Notes under the pieces: model-generated
Seen by the model: the letters and a program-made list of their open reading frames with translations, nothing else
Database searches by the model: none
Told to the model about the DNA's origin: nothing
Position numbers and translations under genes: made by a program
In this document: one piece after another, positions 27,301 to 42,300 of the stretch
How positions within the stretch are numbered: the first letter of the stretch is position 1
How the letters are laid out: each line of letters starts with the position of its first letter
DNA from: Lagopus muta
Lineage: Eukaryota > Chordata > Aves > Galliformes > Phasianidae
Reading direction: 5' to 3'
Length of the DNA: 64,000 nt
NCBI RefSeq assembly: GCF_023343835.1
Contig: NC_064438.1
Location: 13,497,077-13,561,076 of the forward strand

Positions 27301-30300
27301 CTCAAAAGAGTTTCTAGGAAGAAGTCAAGAAGCTGTTGGCCATTTTCAGTCCCCGGTCTGAGCTTGCACTGTTTTTGTAAGCTAAACTCTGAAAATGGTA
27401 ACCTAACAATTTAGATTTATACTGCATAGGAGCAGACTGGATATTCAAATGATGAGCTGTGTGTGATGGTTGCCTTTTAGGTTGTTATAATCTTATAATT
27501 GAGTGACTTAACACAGAAAAAATTAAGAACAGTTGTTGATATAAGACAGAAAGGACAACACGATATACCATGCAAGGTCTGTAGCCCAATCTGAGTAATG
27601 CTGGCAACATCACTGTAGTGGGATATCAGTGCTGCTGCTGCTAAATTATAAGTCCTACTTTTCAGTGTAATTTAGTAGATTGATTAGCTTACTACAGACT
27701 AGAAAAAAAAAAAAGAGGAGGAAGAAGAGGTGGTAAGAAAGAACTCAAAACATTAATGTAAATTTGAGTAGAACCCCATAGTTTAAAGGATTTCAAAAAT
27801 AAATGAATAAAAACATAGGTCGTTACAGAAGCTTTTTTTAGCAGAAACAAAAACAGTCACACAGCCTGCTTCTAATTAACACAATAGGTATAAAGGCAAT
27901 ATTAGAATTTACATAAAACTCAACACTTGACCTAAGTTGCCATACTTCCTCCAGAGAGGTTGTTATCAAACATTAAAGGAATAAGTGGTGTTCTACTTAA
28001 AATACTCCCTGCATGAAGGAGAGGTTTTTTCTAAAGGACTCAAAGGAAAGACTAGAAAGAGGGCATTGACGTGCTCTATTCTTGCCATGTACAGAGCCTT
28101 GGCGAGACTTATTCCTGTTTAAATAAAATGCTTTTTGTTCCCTTTTCTCTGAAACCACAGCCTCTGTGGCAGTTGAGCAGAATCTGATATAAACGTAGGC
28201 CAGCTTAGATTAGTTAATCATAGGTCTGTGTTGTATGATATTACACACCAGCAGCGAAATCCCAGCCTTAATGAAGTCAATGAGAGCGTTGCCATTGACC
28301 TCAATGGAGTCGTGGTTTCAACCAAAGCGTTCTCACACATATTGAGTTATGTCAGGGACACAACAATGCTTTGATTCAGTGCAGAATGAACTAATTACCT
28401 CTCAGACCTACAGGGAAAAGGAAAAAAAAGGAAGAGGCTGGCGGGGCCAAAGGCTAGTTACATCATGTCATTTGCATGGAATGAGTCTGAGTTCTAATTT
28501 CTGAAAACCACATTTCAGGATAAAACGAATTCAAGGCAATTACCTGGGCCCTTGGATATGAACCAGAAAAGTGAAAAGCCTTGGAGGGATTTGTTTGTAT
28601 GGGCAGTACTTCAAAACCGGCACAAGATGGCAAACTATTTCTGGGCTATGGTAAGCATCAAGCTATAGCTCCTGCAGGTGAAATATTGTCATATTTCATG
28701 TATGAGAGATGATTTTTGCTCAGCTTTGAAGCTTAGATGACAGGTAGGTTTGTTCCTATAATGCTGGGTGCACATTTATAGAGCCTTTCATCTCAGATTG
28801 TCTGATGCCAGCAAGGGCCAAAGGGCCTGGCAGCAAGCAACAGCAGGTGTAAATCAGTACAGCCTGAAACATTGCTGATTAACTTCAGCTGCAGAGCTGA
28901 CCCCTTGTCTTTCTTGCAGCTGATGACTCACCACTGAGCCTCGGATTTTGTTCCCTCTTCAATAGGTCAATTGTCTGCTTTTGCTTTAGAGGGAGGATGG
29001 TGCACAGTTGAGCATCTCCAGCTTATTTGCTGGTTGTGTAAGGAACAAGAGCATCACAGTCCCAGGGGCCAAGCTTCAAACTGGCATAATTGGCTCCTGT
29101 TTTGCACTCTTTCACAGCTGAGGCCCATCTCGTGCAATGCTACATCTTCCATCTCTTCTCCCTTTTCTCTACAGAGACCAGACACAGCTATGAGGCTCTG
29201 TCTGAGCATCCAGCTAGCTGCATCTGGCGGGGGGGGGAGGAGGAGGGGGGGGTCACAGAGAAGGAGACAAACAGCAGCACAGCTCTTCAGCCAGTGAGTT
29301 GTGTGTGCATGTGTGCATGCAGACACATCTGCACCTTGGAGGGCCTTGTGTTTGTGGAGCTCTGTTATCAGAAGGCACGATTCCCTGCTGTGTGCTTCTG
29401 TCATGCCGCTGCCAGCTGTGCCCCCTCAATTCTTATGTGTCCTTATGTAAGGTCTCAGTACAGCCATGTGGGAGGAAACTCAGCAGTGAGAGCATTTTGC
29501 TCTACTTTCATAACCCATTCTGCTACAAGTCCTTGACTGCTACCCCAAATCAGACCCCTCTAAGGTCAAGCATATCCAGAAGTCACCAGCCTTATAAAGC
29601 ACAAGACATACCAATAAGTGGTTTTCAACTCACATATCAAACCTACAATTTCTATAGACAATTTAAACTTTCAAGTGTGTATTTCAAGGAAGATTCTTCC
29701 AAAAGGAGACACATGAATTTTATTTGTTACATGCATTCAGTAAAGTTTTTCTATTTCATAAATGCCCTTCAGTGTGTGACTACTCCTGCACCTCTTTCAA
29801 TTCTACAGGGTCAAGAGGGTGTAGCTTCAGCTCTGGCAGCCTGTAAGATCCTCAGGGAGATGTCCCGTCTGGAGACAAAGACAGAAGTAGTGCAGGTCAT
29901 GAAAGAGGCCAAGTATGAGCAGCTCGCTGTTGGTAAGTTACAGCAGCTTTTAACAGCATAACAAATGGCAGTGGGCACTGCTGCTGGAAGACAAGTGGGG
30001 AAAGAAAAACGAACCCTCTTGAAGCTGTGAAAGGTTAACTGATGTGAATAATGTAACAGACTTGCAATGCAGCCAGTCCCAAACATTCAAATGCTACAGT
30101 AGTGTGGCTTTAAAACATTCCAAATGTTCATTCTGAAAAAAAAAAAAAAAAAAAAAAAAAAACAACCCAAAAATAATGCTTTCAGACTGACTGGCCCATG
30201 GGATGCATGAAAAAAGCTCTCCCTTGCTACATGTTGGTATTTTAGCACAAGGTATATTACGATGCGCAAGATGGAAGAACTGAAACAATTCCAAGCTTAC

Positions 30301-33300
30301 AGCAGCCTGGTTTTCCTGCAGTATCAAGCTTGCTCTGTAAGGGCCACTAGAAAACAAATTTTAAGGGTTGCCTGTAATGCTAAAAATAATTTGAGATTAC
30401 CTCACCTAAAAGAGGGCTCACTGCGCTGCAGAACTCTGAGGTTCAGACTGGCTTAACAGCAGACAAGCTGCCCCTCCCTACAACATTCAGGCATCTGCAG
30501 CACTGGAACACAAAGCCTTCTCTCCCACTCTGGTCAGAAACAGATGTTCGCTGATCTGACAACAGTCCAATTTCTACCTGAAGGTAATGCTGCAATGTAC
30601 CAAGAGCTTTAGAATACACCTCATGTAGAAATGCAGCAGCTTTTTCCTCTTACAGCTAGCCAGCAAGCTGCTGAAGGCTCACACAGACATTGCTGCATTA
30701 TTTAAACACAGACATTTTACCCTCCTTTCACAGGACCATTATTATTTTAAAAAGATAAGGCTTTCATATAGTCACAGGACTCCAACAATTTAGTCATGGA
30801 ATTAGAGGGCCTAATCCAATACACAGCAGTCTGTTTCCTTGGCTTTGGTAAGCATTAGATCAGATCTGCAATTTCCATATCTGGCCCAGATAATACTGGC
30901 AATGCTAAGTAGAATGAACATTCTTTTAAAATGGTAAATACCACATCAACTGCAGAAGACTGTATCAGCTTTTTTACATGAACTTGATCCTTCTCCAGCC
31001 TTCACAGCATAATATCAAAGTGTAGGCTAGCCAAGGAAGGGTACTGAGATACTTAATGAATCAGAATGAAGCAGACTCAAAATCTGTATTTTGTCTAATG
31101 AGAAAACATTCACTTTCTGTACCATTTATCAGAGTGGCTGGACTCTAGAACAAACTTATCTTGAAATAGATCTACACCACAACATACTACCAAGTCTAAT
31201 ACTATTTTATGTTAAATATCTATGTCTTAAAGCATCTGTTGGCTACAAGTCAAACCTGAGCTGCTCCTTTTGTTTAGTGTACTCAGGGGAACAGGAGCAG
31301 TGTGGCAAGTCGTCCTTCAAAGTGCTAAAAGATCTCCCACGGTACTTGCTTTTGCTCAGTACTGTCTGAATCTCTGCACAAGGCAGCTACAGATGAGGAA
31401 CTATATAATGTACACTGATAGGTTTCCAAGTTATGTCTTGAGAACTGGCTGTAGAAGAACTTCTCCACAGGGAGAAATCAAACAGTAACAAAAGTAGAGC
31501 ACCTCAGAGCTGAGAAGGAAGCAAGCAGATGAAAAGAGGCGAGAGGGAGGTGCTGAGAATTGCATCATACCTCCCAGAAAGTAGTGGGAATTTCAAGATT
31601 AATTCCAGTGATCTCTTTTTTTGCCCCCACCAATGCAAATCTACTGCATATGCCTTCTGTAGCATTATTCTCACGACCAGAATTAGTCCTCGCTCCTACC
31701 AACCTCATCTTAGCTATGTGGGGCTTTTGTGACTATTACACCCTCACAGAACTCTTCAGTGCAGAGGATGCATTTGGCAGTGTGACCAAGTTGTACCCTA
31801 CACACATCACCCTCTTGTCTCACATTTGTTTTTGTTTTTTTTTTGGCAAGATGCATTTGTCTACATTTCTTTCATTTGACAGAGCTATTCAGTGAATGCT
31901 ACAGCAACAGTGAGGAGAGAGCATTTTCTCTGTTGGTGAGGAAAAGTCAGTACTGGAGCAAAACCACCTGCCTGCACCTGGCTACAGAAGCAGATGCAAA
32001 GTCTTTCTTCGCACATGATGGAGTCCAGGTAACACCTACTGGCACTTCCCTTACCATCTCCACTCCCTAGGGCCTCTCAGCATGCTTCTGGACACAGAAA
32101 AGGATACTACAGCAACCAAATGACCCCATGGAATACATTATTCTCAGATACATCCTTTACAGTGAAAGATCTGCCCTCTCCCTAAGCACCAGGTCAAGAG
32201 GATGCCATACTACATACTTGAAAAAGCAAGTTTCCTCTTCCATCCAGTTAGCCCTGAGACAGGTGGACTAAAGAGAAGGTTTAATCCTCATCCCATCCCA
32301 TACTTTTTCCTCTATTGATCACAGAGAACCATAAGGAAAGCACTCAAAATCTGCCTGAAGCATAATGACTCCTAAGGACATGAGGTACCTCCCCAGCAGA
32401 GCTTGTTCAGATTCAGAGAAGCTCACTGATAAAAGTTAAATCAAATTGCTGTCCTGTTTTGCTCCCACAACCTGCCTTCTGTGCACATACACAAAACTAA
32501 ATTAAGAGTGATGATGCTTTTAGCTCCCAGTAGCTGACTTGTACTTCCTCAGTAGCAATGTTCCTCAACTCCACTTGAATTACAGTTCCTTTCCACCGTC
32601 CTCTCATAACTCTTTGCAAACTAAGAAACAACTGCAGAATGACACGCAAAGCGTCTGTATACTTTTTAGGTTTTTTGAGCAATGCCTAATCTTTGCTGTC
32701 TTAGGAGAACACAGAACATAGGAGCACTTGATCTGCATATGTGTTTTTGTGATGCTAAAGCTACTTCTTCCCTTCAATTTCAGGCCTTCCTAACAAAAAT
32801 ATGGTGGGGAGACATGTCTACAAACACACAGATCCTGAAGCTAATATGTGGATTCTGGTGTCCCTTCCTAATCTACACAAATTTAATAGCATTCAGGTAC
32901 AAATGTATGAGTGCAAAAGATAAGTGAAGGACGTAAAGTAAGTCATGAAAAATACCCAAACTGAAAATTTCTCACGTAAGGAATAAAAATAATAATATTG
33001 TCTCAGAAGATCAACAAGAGGACTGCACCACTACTAGCTACTTACAAAGCAAGAGGAAAATTTCTTTGCCATTGCTGACCTAAGACTTCTATTTTGTCAG
33101 TATCAGTCACTGAAGATGGTTTCTTCTTGGTAGACTGGCTGCCAGATTCACAAATTTAAGTAAATTAATGTGAAGTGTTATCTGTTTTCATGGAAGGGTT
33201 CAAATAAGGATTCCTGATCAAAGCAAGCCTTTCTAAATCTCTTCTTGAGGACGTTTTTGCCTCCTTTTACTAGAAATGCAAGAATTGACATCATGTTCCC

Positions 33301-36300
33301 TAATGCTTTTGGCATTTCCTGTATTAAGCACTGCTAAGAATGGCCAGGACTGGAACATGGGGGTATTGTGGAATCGTCTTCCAGTACTGTGACTGAGTGG
33401 TCTATTTCCACTCAAATGCTTTCCTTTCAGTTTTGAGAAGACTGAGCATCTTGCTCCACTCTTGTGAAACATGTGTTGATTATCATTTCACCATTGACTC
33501 TTGTGGCTGACTTCAGCTTTCAAATAATCAGAACACACAGAGCTAAGGATTATGTGTATTTGATAGCTTCTCAGTGGAGAGAGTCCAAGATGAGCGCATG
33601 CTCACAGCTCCGTAGGAAAACCAGTTCAGTAGTTGAGTTGCTAACCAGTATTTCAACTAATGAGTTTATTTCCTTACAGTGAGGAAAAACAACCAAAGAA
33701 TGAGACAGAGCCCTTTAAGGAGCTGGACAGTTTGGATACAGAAAGGACTTTGTTTCTTTGTAAGGAAGAACACAGGTAAATTTAAACCATCAGTTAACAT
33801 GATGTTTTTGACTACAAAGAACAGGTCAATTCTCATGCATATACAACCAGATAATGATGTAAGAAACAACTGAAAGATCAAGGAACTTATTACTCATTAG
33901 AAAGCTCCCTCTGTGTGCTGCAGCTGTATTCCATAAAATGAATATAGAAGAAAAACAGAGATACAGCATAGAGCACTGTATTTCAGGAGATAACTTCTTG
34001 TGAGCTGGTCATTTCTACTGAACAAGGAATCTGATCCATATCCAGCAATCAGAAGGCATTCCTGAGATTCCCTTCAGCTGGCACTGGCTGACACACAATG
34101 GATTTAGGAACAGTAATCCATGATAGACTTATTCACCCAACCAGGCAGAGGGTTTGCAGCTAACCCTTGTATTACTCGAGTGCATTACCACATACTGTGC
34201 TACAATGGCAGCAACAGAAATACTTGCAAACATCAGTACCTATGAATTTATATAGCTAGCTTCCCACCATGCTAGGAAAACTCTCCATTTTTATTTTTAA
34301 AAATAGGCCTGAGAGACCTGGAGCATAACAGACGTTTCAGAGGCAGCATAAAAGATCAAAGCAAAAAGATTTTGGCAGTTGCACACAATCATTCACAGAT
34401 CCACAGTACAGAACTCCTGAATTGCAACCTTCACTTCTAGCAAAGGCTCATCACCAAAACCTGGGGACTCGGGTGAGGCAGGAAAACTTTTGATTAGTAC
34501 AAGGTTCACTTTGCAGCTAATAAGAGCTGTATTGTCACTTGTATCAAACATTTACTTTTCAGTGATTTGAAGAGAGCTTCAGAAATGTGTGAATAATGGT
34601 ACCAAGGAAACAATCCACAGTACCTAGTGCTGGACTCAGTTATTAGCTTGTATTTTTAGCACTGGCATTTAACTGCTGGCATATCAGAAAAAAAAAAAAT
34701 CGAGTCTTCGTTCCCTCTCTAACTTGTAAAATAGATGCAGAAGTGTATGCCTTTTGGGGACTATTAGTAAATAATATCATAAAGTCCTTTCACAACTGAG
34801 CAAAGAATGGTTGATGGCTCTTGGTCATAATATTGTGCGTTCCAATTGCTATTATCTTACAGATTTAACAAAAGGGCTCTCTCTCCCTCCCAGATCTATT
34901 TCAGCATCTAACAGTAAAGCTGCAATTAGCCATTTATGATATTAGCCCGTTGCCATGGGAATGTCTTACAATGTCATAAACTGAGAGGCAGCACAGAGTC
35001 AGGCACACAGAGGAGACTGGCTGCAAGGAGAAACTTTTCGTTATAATAAATGCATATAATAATTACCAGGAACATTAGACATGTAGATCTACAGGTCAGG
35101 TTTTCCTTCAGTTACCAAAACACTTGTGCAATTGCACAATACTCCAAGACAACCGTAATTAATCATTTATTAAGAGGCCTCCCTGGTGATCTTTTTCCAA
35201 TCTGATTTAGTCATGAAGGGCAAGAGGCCAGCGTCCATAGCTACATCAACTGCAGTATTCCTTCAGTAGCTCTCTCAGGCTGCAGCAAGGCTAGTCAGGG
35301 AACACATGCTTAGTGTGTGATTCAGCACTTTTGAGTCTAGGTCAAAACGAGTAATTGTCTCAAGCAGTCACAGCAACTGCAAGAACTTCTGCCTGTGATC
35401 ACTGCAATAAATTTTAGGACCAAAATAAGAACTGACTTACAGTAGCTATTTGCCTTCCTTGCAGCTGGCCAAATACCCCCTCTTCTTGTTTATTCGCATG
35501 GTTTGTACTATGTGCAGGAGCAGACTGAAGCTGCAAATCAAATTAATGCAATTTGCAGAGAATAATACTGAGGCTATTCCCATGAACTAATTTTAAGAGG
35601 TCATCAACCAAGCCTATGTTCTTTCTGTTTTGCAGAAGAAGTGGTAAATTAGAAAAGCAGAACCCTCCTGAAAACACAGCGTGGGCAACATTCATCTTTA
35701 CTCGGTGGAAAAAATTCTGGAGCGCCCCCGTAACTGTATTTATGGGAAATGTTATTATGTATTTTGCTTTTCTGTTTCTGTTCACTTATGTCCTTCTACT
35801 GGATTTTAAGCCACCTCCACCTGAAGGTCCATCTGCTAAAGAAATTATACTTTACTTCTGGGTTTTTACCCTGGTCTTGGAAGAAATCCGACAGGTCAGT
35901 TGCATACAACATCTCAGCAGTAATACAACAAACCTTGAAATAATGCTTTGAATAATTTTATGATCTGGATAACCGTGCAGGCTTGAAGATTTCAACTGTC
36001 AAATGCAGCTTTGCATAGAAAAGCAATACAAACGTTACCTCATCCAAAACAATCTCTTCTCCAAACCAACCTCTTCCTCCTCCATGTAAACCTGTAGCTA
36101 CTCCTGTTTTTCCAGAGCGGTTCAGCTGCAGCCAATAAAGAACTGGGCTGCTAAGACTCAGGTGTCCTTCACTTTGCAAAGCATCTGGCTGGTTTCACCC
36201 CCCCAGAACTAGGTCCACAATTAACATACATTGGAAATTATAGTCTGCCCACGGAAGTACAACAGAGCTCTCCTCAGTCCACCAAAACAGCACATGAACA

Positions 36301-39300
36301 ACGGCGCTGGTGCACTGAGAATTGTGGCTGCATAAAACTATCCTTGTTATCCTCTTTACCCTGAAAAACAGTTATCAACACTTATTCCAGAAGAAGGTGT
36401 TTGTAATTTCAGCAACGTGAACAGCAAAGGGGATCTCGGTTATACATTATTTGAAATTATTCAGGCAGGCCATAAACAGAAGAGTACACCAAGAATATTT
36501 GAAACAAAGAATATTACATTATAAACCTGTAAAACATGGAGAATGCCAGGCTACAATCCAGCTGAGACAGCTTCTTATGTAGATAATCAAATGTGCACTC
36601 CCAGGCAATCATAATGCACAAACACCAATCTGTACATGCTGTTTAGATAGCAACATCCTGCCAACATTTATTTTCTAGATATTTGTTATATTTTTTAATG
36701 GCCTGAATGCTGATAGACTCAAATCAGGCTTAAAAAATCCTTAGGCCTACATCGCAAGATTAAAAAGTGTGTGTGCATATGTATGTGTGTGTGATTTAAG
36801 ACAGTAAACTGAGCTTGCTTACATGCTACACTAGGAATTTTTTGATGTTTTTGCAGTGAAAGAGAAATGTGAAACAGGTATTAAGTCAAAGTTCCCACTG
36901 AAATGGTGAAACTTCAAACAGTTCACTGCCCATGACCATTTCTCTTTTTCAGAGTTTCTTTACAGATGAAGACACAAATCTAATGAAAAAGTTTAAACTG
37001 TATGTAGAGGATAACTGGAATAAATGTGACATGGTGACCATCTTCCTTTTCGTAATTGGGGTAACATGCAGGTATGTATACACCTGTTTTGCATGGTCAG
37101 CATTAGGGCTACAAGCACATGCCATGACAGTCCTGTCACTTGGCATACATGTGCATAAGAAGGCAGGCTACGACATTTACTTTCATGAGTTTTGAGCTAC
37201 GTTTCTGCAACAAGAGCCTCTACATTTCTATTGAACTGCAGATGTTGTTCCACAGACCACAGAAAGCTTATTGGAATATCCAAACACTTGTGCAAAGAAG
37301 CTCTGCTTTTCCTTTTTTTGCAAGCCCCTTTAGTCAAAATAATCCTTTTCCTTGTTTATCCCTTAGTATCGCCTTGAAGGCGAGCCAAGCAAATCAGCCT
37401 CCCTCTGTGTTGTGGTCATTTCTCACCAAAGTACAGATAATGTTATGTTCTTCTGACAGCTGTAATGACCTTGACATCAGCAACCACAAGCCTGAAGCAC
37501 TTGCCTTTTCCTAACTCGACAATGCCTGGAGACTGAGTGCAATATTTGAGAACAGATTTCTCAGTAGTACTTGCTGAGATCTGATATTCTTTCACTTGTT
37601 CTTCAGGATGCTCAACTCGACTTTTCAAGCTGGCCGCACAATCCTCGCCATTGATTTTATGGTGTTTACACTTAGACTTATACACATTTTCGCAATTCAC
37701 AGACAGCTTGGACCAAAGATCATAATTGTGGAGAGGATGGTAAGTGCAGTCTCTCTCAAATACTTGTACTTGCTAAAAAAAACTGTGGCCAAAACAATCT
37801 TCTTACAAAGGAAGTTTATAACATGTCTTTGTTTTTAAGGTCTGTAACTTTGCATACAATGCAAAATTTGCCTTACTTACCATGAAAATTAGAGGCAGCA
37901 AGTTTGAAACAGATCCTTCTGAAAGCTCTGTAGTTTATTAGGTTGGCCCTAGTACACAAATCCTCATTCTTATCTAATCGTTTGCCCTTTGGTCTATCAA
38001 GTCAGGAGTACTGAGACACTGCACTCCTGATTTGAGAGACACAGACTCTTCCTCCTGTTTCATAAGCTGTGTGCATTCAGCGCAAAGACTTCAGACAGGC
38101 CATTTACAGAAGGGCAGCTACTGACTGGCAGTTCTTTGCCTGGGGAAATGGATTACGTTATTCGCAAGTAGTGTGAAGAAAAATCTGTAAAAATGGATAG
38201 TAGCAAGTTTGCCATGAGCGCTGCTCTTAATTGGACTGTCTAATTTACAATGAAAACATAGCACCTTGTGAGCATGTGCTGGAAGATGCAGATGAAATAT
38301 TTCTATTTATTTCAGCTCTCCTGCAGGAAATGAGACGGTAGGACTATGGTTTTTGTACTTGGGTGTGGGGCAGTATGCTGAAACAGCTTTTTATTTCAGT
38401 ATGTTAATCCTCCAGGCCAATTAGCTCATGATAACTGATTAATAGTTTATCTAATAGTAAATGCTATTACAGATTCTACAAACATTTGACTTGTGACTCA
38501 CAGCAGAGCTCAGTAAAAGCCCTACAGTCTAAACAAGCCTATACATTGAATAAACATAACTGCCAAGCTATTTGGATCTGTCTACAGATGCAATAACGGG
38601 AACTCCAGCATGACATTTGCTTTGAGTAGCAAAAGGGTAAATGGCAAATAAATATTTGTTCTTGTACATTATCTAGTTCACCACATTAGCAGAGTTTAAA
38701 GTAAGAGAAGAAGGCAGATCTACAGCTCCTAACCCTTCCTGGCTGCATACCAAGCTAAACCACGGCCCTGAACAAATATGGTGATGCATCTACTACGTTA
38801 GCATCTGAGTTCATATGAAGTAACACGGATTAAGAATATATATACAAAAGAAAATAAGTGGCAGCCTAGACAAAGCCATAACATGGGAGCTTTCATCTTC
38901 CCCATATCCAAGCCACCGCAATGCCTTACCTTTGGTAGCTCAATATTGAGCCTTGTATCAAACAAAAGAACAATGAAATTTAGTTCAGTAAACAGTATCT
39001 CCCTGAAACATTCATCAGGTTGGCTAAAGCAAGATCACTTCTCTTAAATAGGGAAGAAAACCAAGATTGTGTTTTACTGTCTTTCTCCTTTTTACCCCCA
39101 ACTGAATTGCTGAAACAAGTCTGTTACAATGGTAGTTCGATGCCAGAACAGTGCCAGCTTAGAGAGACCACAGACTGGAAAAGAGTATTCCCAAGAAAAC
39201 CACTGCTTCCACTGAGTTACGATGTTGTTAAAGGCCTGTAGCACTGACAAATCTGGAATCATCCAGAAAACAAAACAGTTTGATAAAAGTTAAAGAGACA

Positions 39301-42300
39301 TCAACCATGTCTTGCTTGCCACAGATGTTGCGTTTCTTAACGGGACTTATAGTTACCTCCTGAAGGTCTAAAATACCTCTGCATTTGGGAAACTGTGCAA
39401 TCCTGTAATCTAATTGAAATGAATCTACAGCCCGTAATGAACTCTGTCAGATTAGATGGAAAGAGGATGAAGTGTTCTTCTTCCACTAGGGAAAAATTAT
39501 TGCACTTGAAATACATATTCAATTTTTTTTATTTTTTTAAGTAAGTGTCTTAGGATTCAATTACGTGCTTCTGTAGAGAAGCACAATGTTTAAAAGCAGG
39601 AAGCCTTGGAAAGAATCCCTCAAATGCATTACTTTGATACCTGATCCTTCTGATCTCCAATGTTTGCTGTACCAATGGTTAAGAGTTTATCAACGAGCAC
39701 TGTTAGCCAGGATTTGCTGCAGCAGACTTTTGTAATTCAACGGTACTGCAAGATCTCATAGAAAAACCTCCATTTAAAAGGCAATCATTTAAAGGAGAAA
39801 ATGTTTAAAAAATAAATGTTACATGATTGAAAAGCAAAAACTTTAAATTATAACATGCCTTTATCTGAATGAACTAACAAAGAAAAATGCTGCTGATTGG
39901 CCAAGAGCCACATTTTAACAGCAGGGTCAGGAAGGGGATTGTGTGAGAAACTCTATCAGATTCAACCTCCTTTAGCCTAAACGAGCTTGCAAAGAAAAAT
40001 AATTATTTGAACAGTTATCATACTGAACTACTGTTCTTTCTTCGAACATGCTGCTACAATCACCTGCCCTCCTTTTCTTCCTTCCTTTCCCTCTTTTAGA
40101 TGAAAGATGTTTTCTTCTTCCTATTCTTCTTGAGTGTGTGGCTCATTGCCTATGGTGTGACAACTCAAGCTCTGCTTCACCCTGATGACAGCCGAGTGGA
40201 GTGGATATTCAGAAGGGTGCTTTACCGTCCCTACCTCCAGATATTTGGCCAGATCCCACTGGATGAAATAGACAGTAAGGAAATTTCTTTCTCCCCTAAC
40301 CTTGCCATCTTTGAATGCCTTCTTCCCAGTATTTGGTGTTCATTTTTTTCAATAAATAACAATTTAAAAAAAAAATTGTCCTGAAAACCAAAGCCTTCAC
40401 ACGGCTATGATATAAATAGTGAATTTGCAAAATGAGATAACGTACAGGGTGGAATTACATCAAACATGACAGTTCACCCTATTTAGAGAGGCTGCCTGAA
40501 GTATTCTCACAAGGACTTGCAGTTTTAGAGGTTGGCATACCTTCTTCTGCCTCAATCCGCTTCCATCCAGCCTAATCTAGACCCACATAACCTTCATGTA
40601 AAGCAAAATAACAACATCTCCATACTTTTGGCACTGGTTTAACATGACAGTTTTACAGCAGTACAGCTTGGCCCATAACGAAACACTTGTATTTTTGAAT
40701 AAATATTCTGGTCGAGCATTTGTTTACTCCGTAGTTAAATCTGCCCAAATCAAATAAAGCTAGTAATTGCATTTGTGCAATATTTCAAACAAGACAACAT
40801 AAAAACAATCACAAGACAGGCAAATATTTGGATATAAACATGAGAACAGGTAAAACACAGTATAAAGTCTGCATCTCTCCACTGGAACTCCACAGAAAAA
40901 AGGTAGCGTTTGCAGGTGAAAAAAATTACTGGGTAGTAAAAACTGAAGGCAACACCTAAAAGTTGCAAAATGACCTCATGAGTGAAGAGACACCAAAAGA
41001 AATTCAGTATGGATAACTTAAGTTAATGTACTTGGTGACAGCTATGGCAGCCTGTGAGATAACTGTATTAAAGCGTAAGATTGTGAGTTTATCTGTTGTC
41101 ATGGGGAAAGGCATTATTAGTGGGGGGGAAAAAAATGGAAAACAAGAATGTAAATGTAAGTGCTTTAAATTTGTGGATTTAAATAATTACATGATATAAC
41201 TTCCAGAAAAACAATTGAACAACAACGAAAAGTAAACAACCAGTTAAACTACTTCTGATCTGCATCGCAGTGTAGGAAGATTTGGATGACTAACATTAAT
41301 ATAAACAATAGAAAATAGTTTCTATTTATCTATATAAATATAGATAAATTTATATAAATATATATATAATATCTATATATATATCATATAAATATAGATA
41401 TTTATCTATATAAAACCTTTTCCTCGGTAAGTAGCAAAGGATTTCCAAAAAGACAGAGGAGGTATTTTTTCACACACATAACTAAAGGTGAGCTGCTTCA
41501 TTGCTTTGTGATGCTTTGAATGCTAGAAATGTACACAGACTCAGAAATCAGTTGGACAAATTCATCGAGGAATCCCTCAATATCATTATTAAATACAAAT
41601 AACCTGCCTGGGCACATTGCTCAGCCACATGCTCCAGTGGAGAAGATACCCAAACAATGCCACTCCATGTTTTTCCTGTACATTAGTCTAAGAACTTGCT
41701 GCTGCTATAACTGGAGGCAGGATGAAAGGGTAGCTATACCTGTAAACTGATACAATAGCACTGTTCTTCCTAACCTTGACTGCAAGCTCTGATGTACAAA
41801 GCAACAGCCTAAACTTGAGTGAGGAACACCACTGCCTGCTTCTACCAAGTTCTCTCCTCTAGCATGCATACTAGCATGAGGATTGAGGAGATGCAAGGAC
41901 ATAGGGGTCCACAACTGATGCAGTGATGTGCATCACTGTGCCTTTTTACAAAACCTGCAACATGGGATATTAGTTCACGTAAAGGATTGTTTGATTGCAA
42001 GAATTAACTCAGTAATTCAACCAGCCAGAAAGCTGGCCTGTTTGCCTCGTATTGACAGCTCCACTTGCTAGTCAAAAACTGAGACAGTACAAAAGTTACA
42101 TACTACCACAATGCTTGTCTTAATCTCTAATAATTACATATATTCAAAAGAAAATTATGCTACTGTTCACATGCAGATGAGATCTCAACATCATCCTTGA
42201 TTTATACCTTAACAGAAAAAGGTATTAAACATACGCAAACATTCTCGTCATGAGTTCTTATGAGAAGGCATGCTTAAAGGTAATCAGTTTCCTTTTTTCC

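Noticed and set aside
29090-29800. 148-codon frame and the long frame leading into TRPM5 exon 11
   Set aside because: Intronic reading-through; only the part from 29,809 matches TRPM5. The upstream part includes G-runs and no conserved motif.
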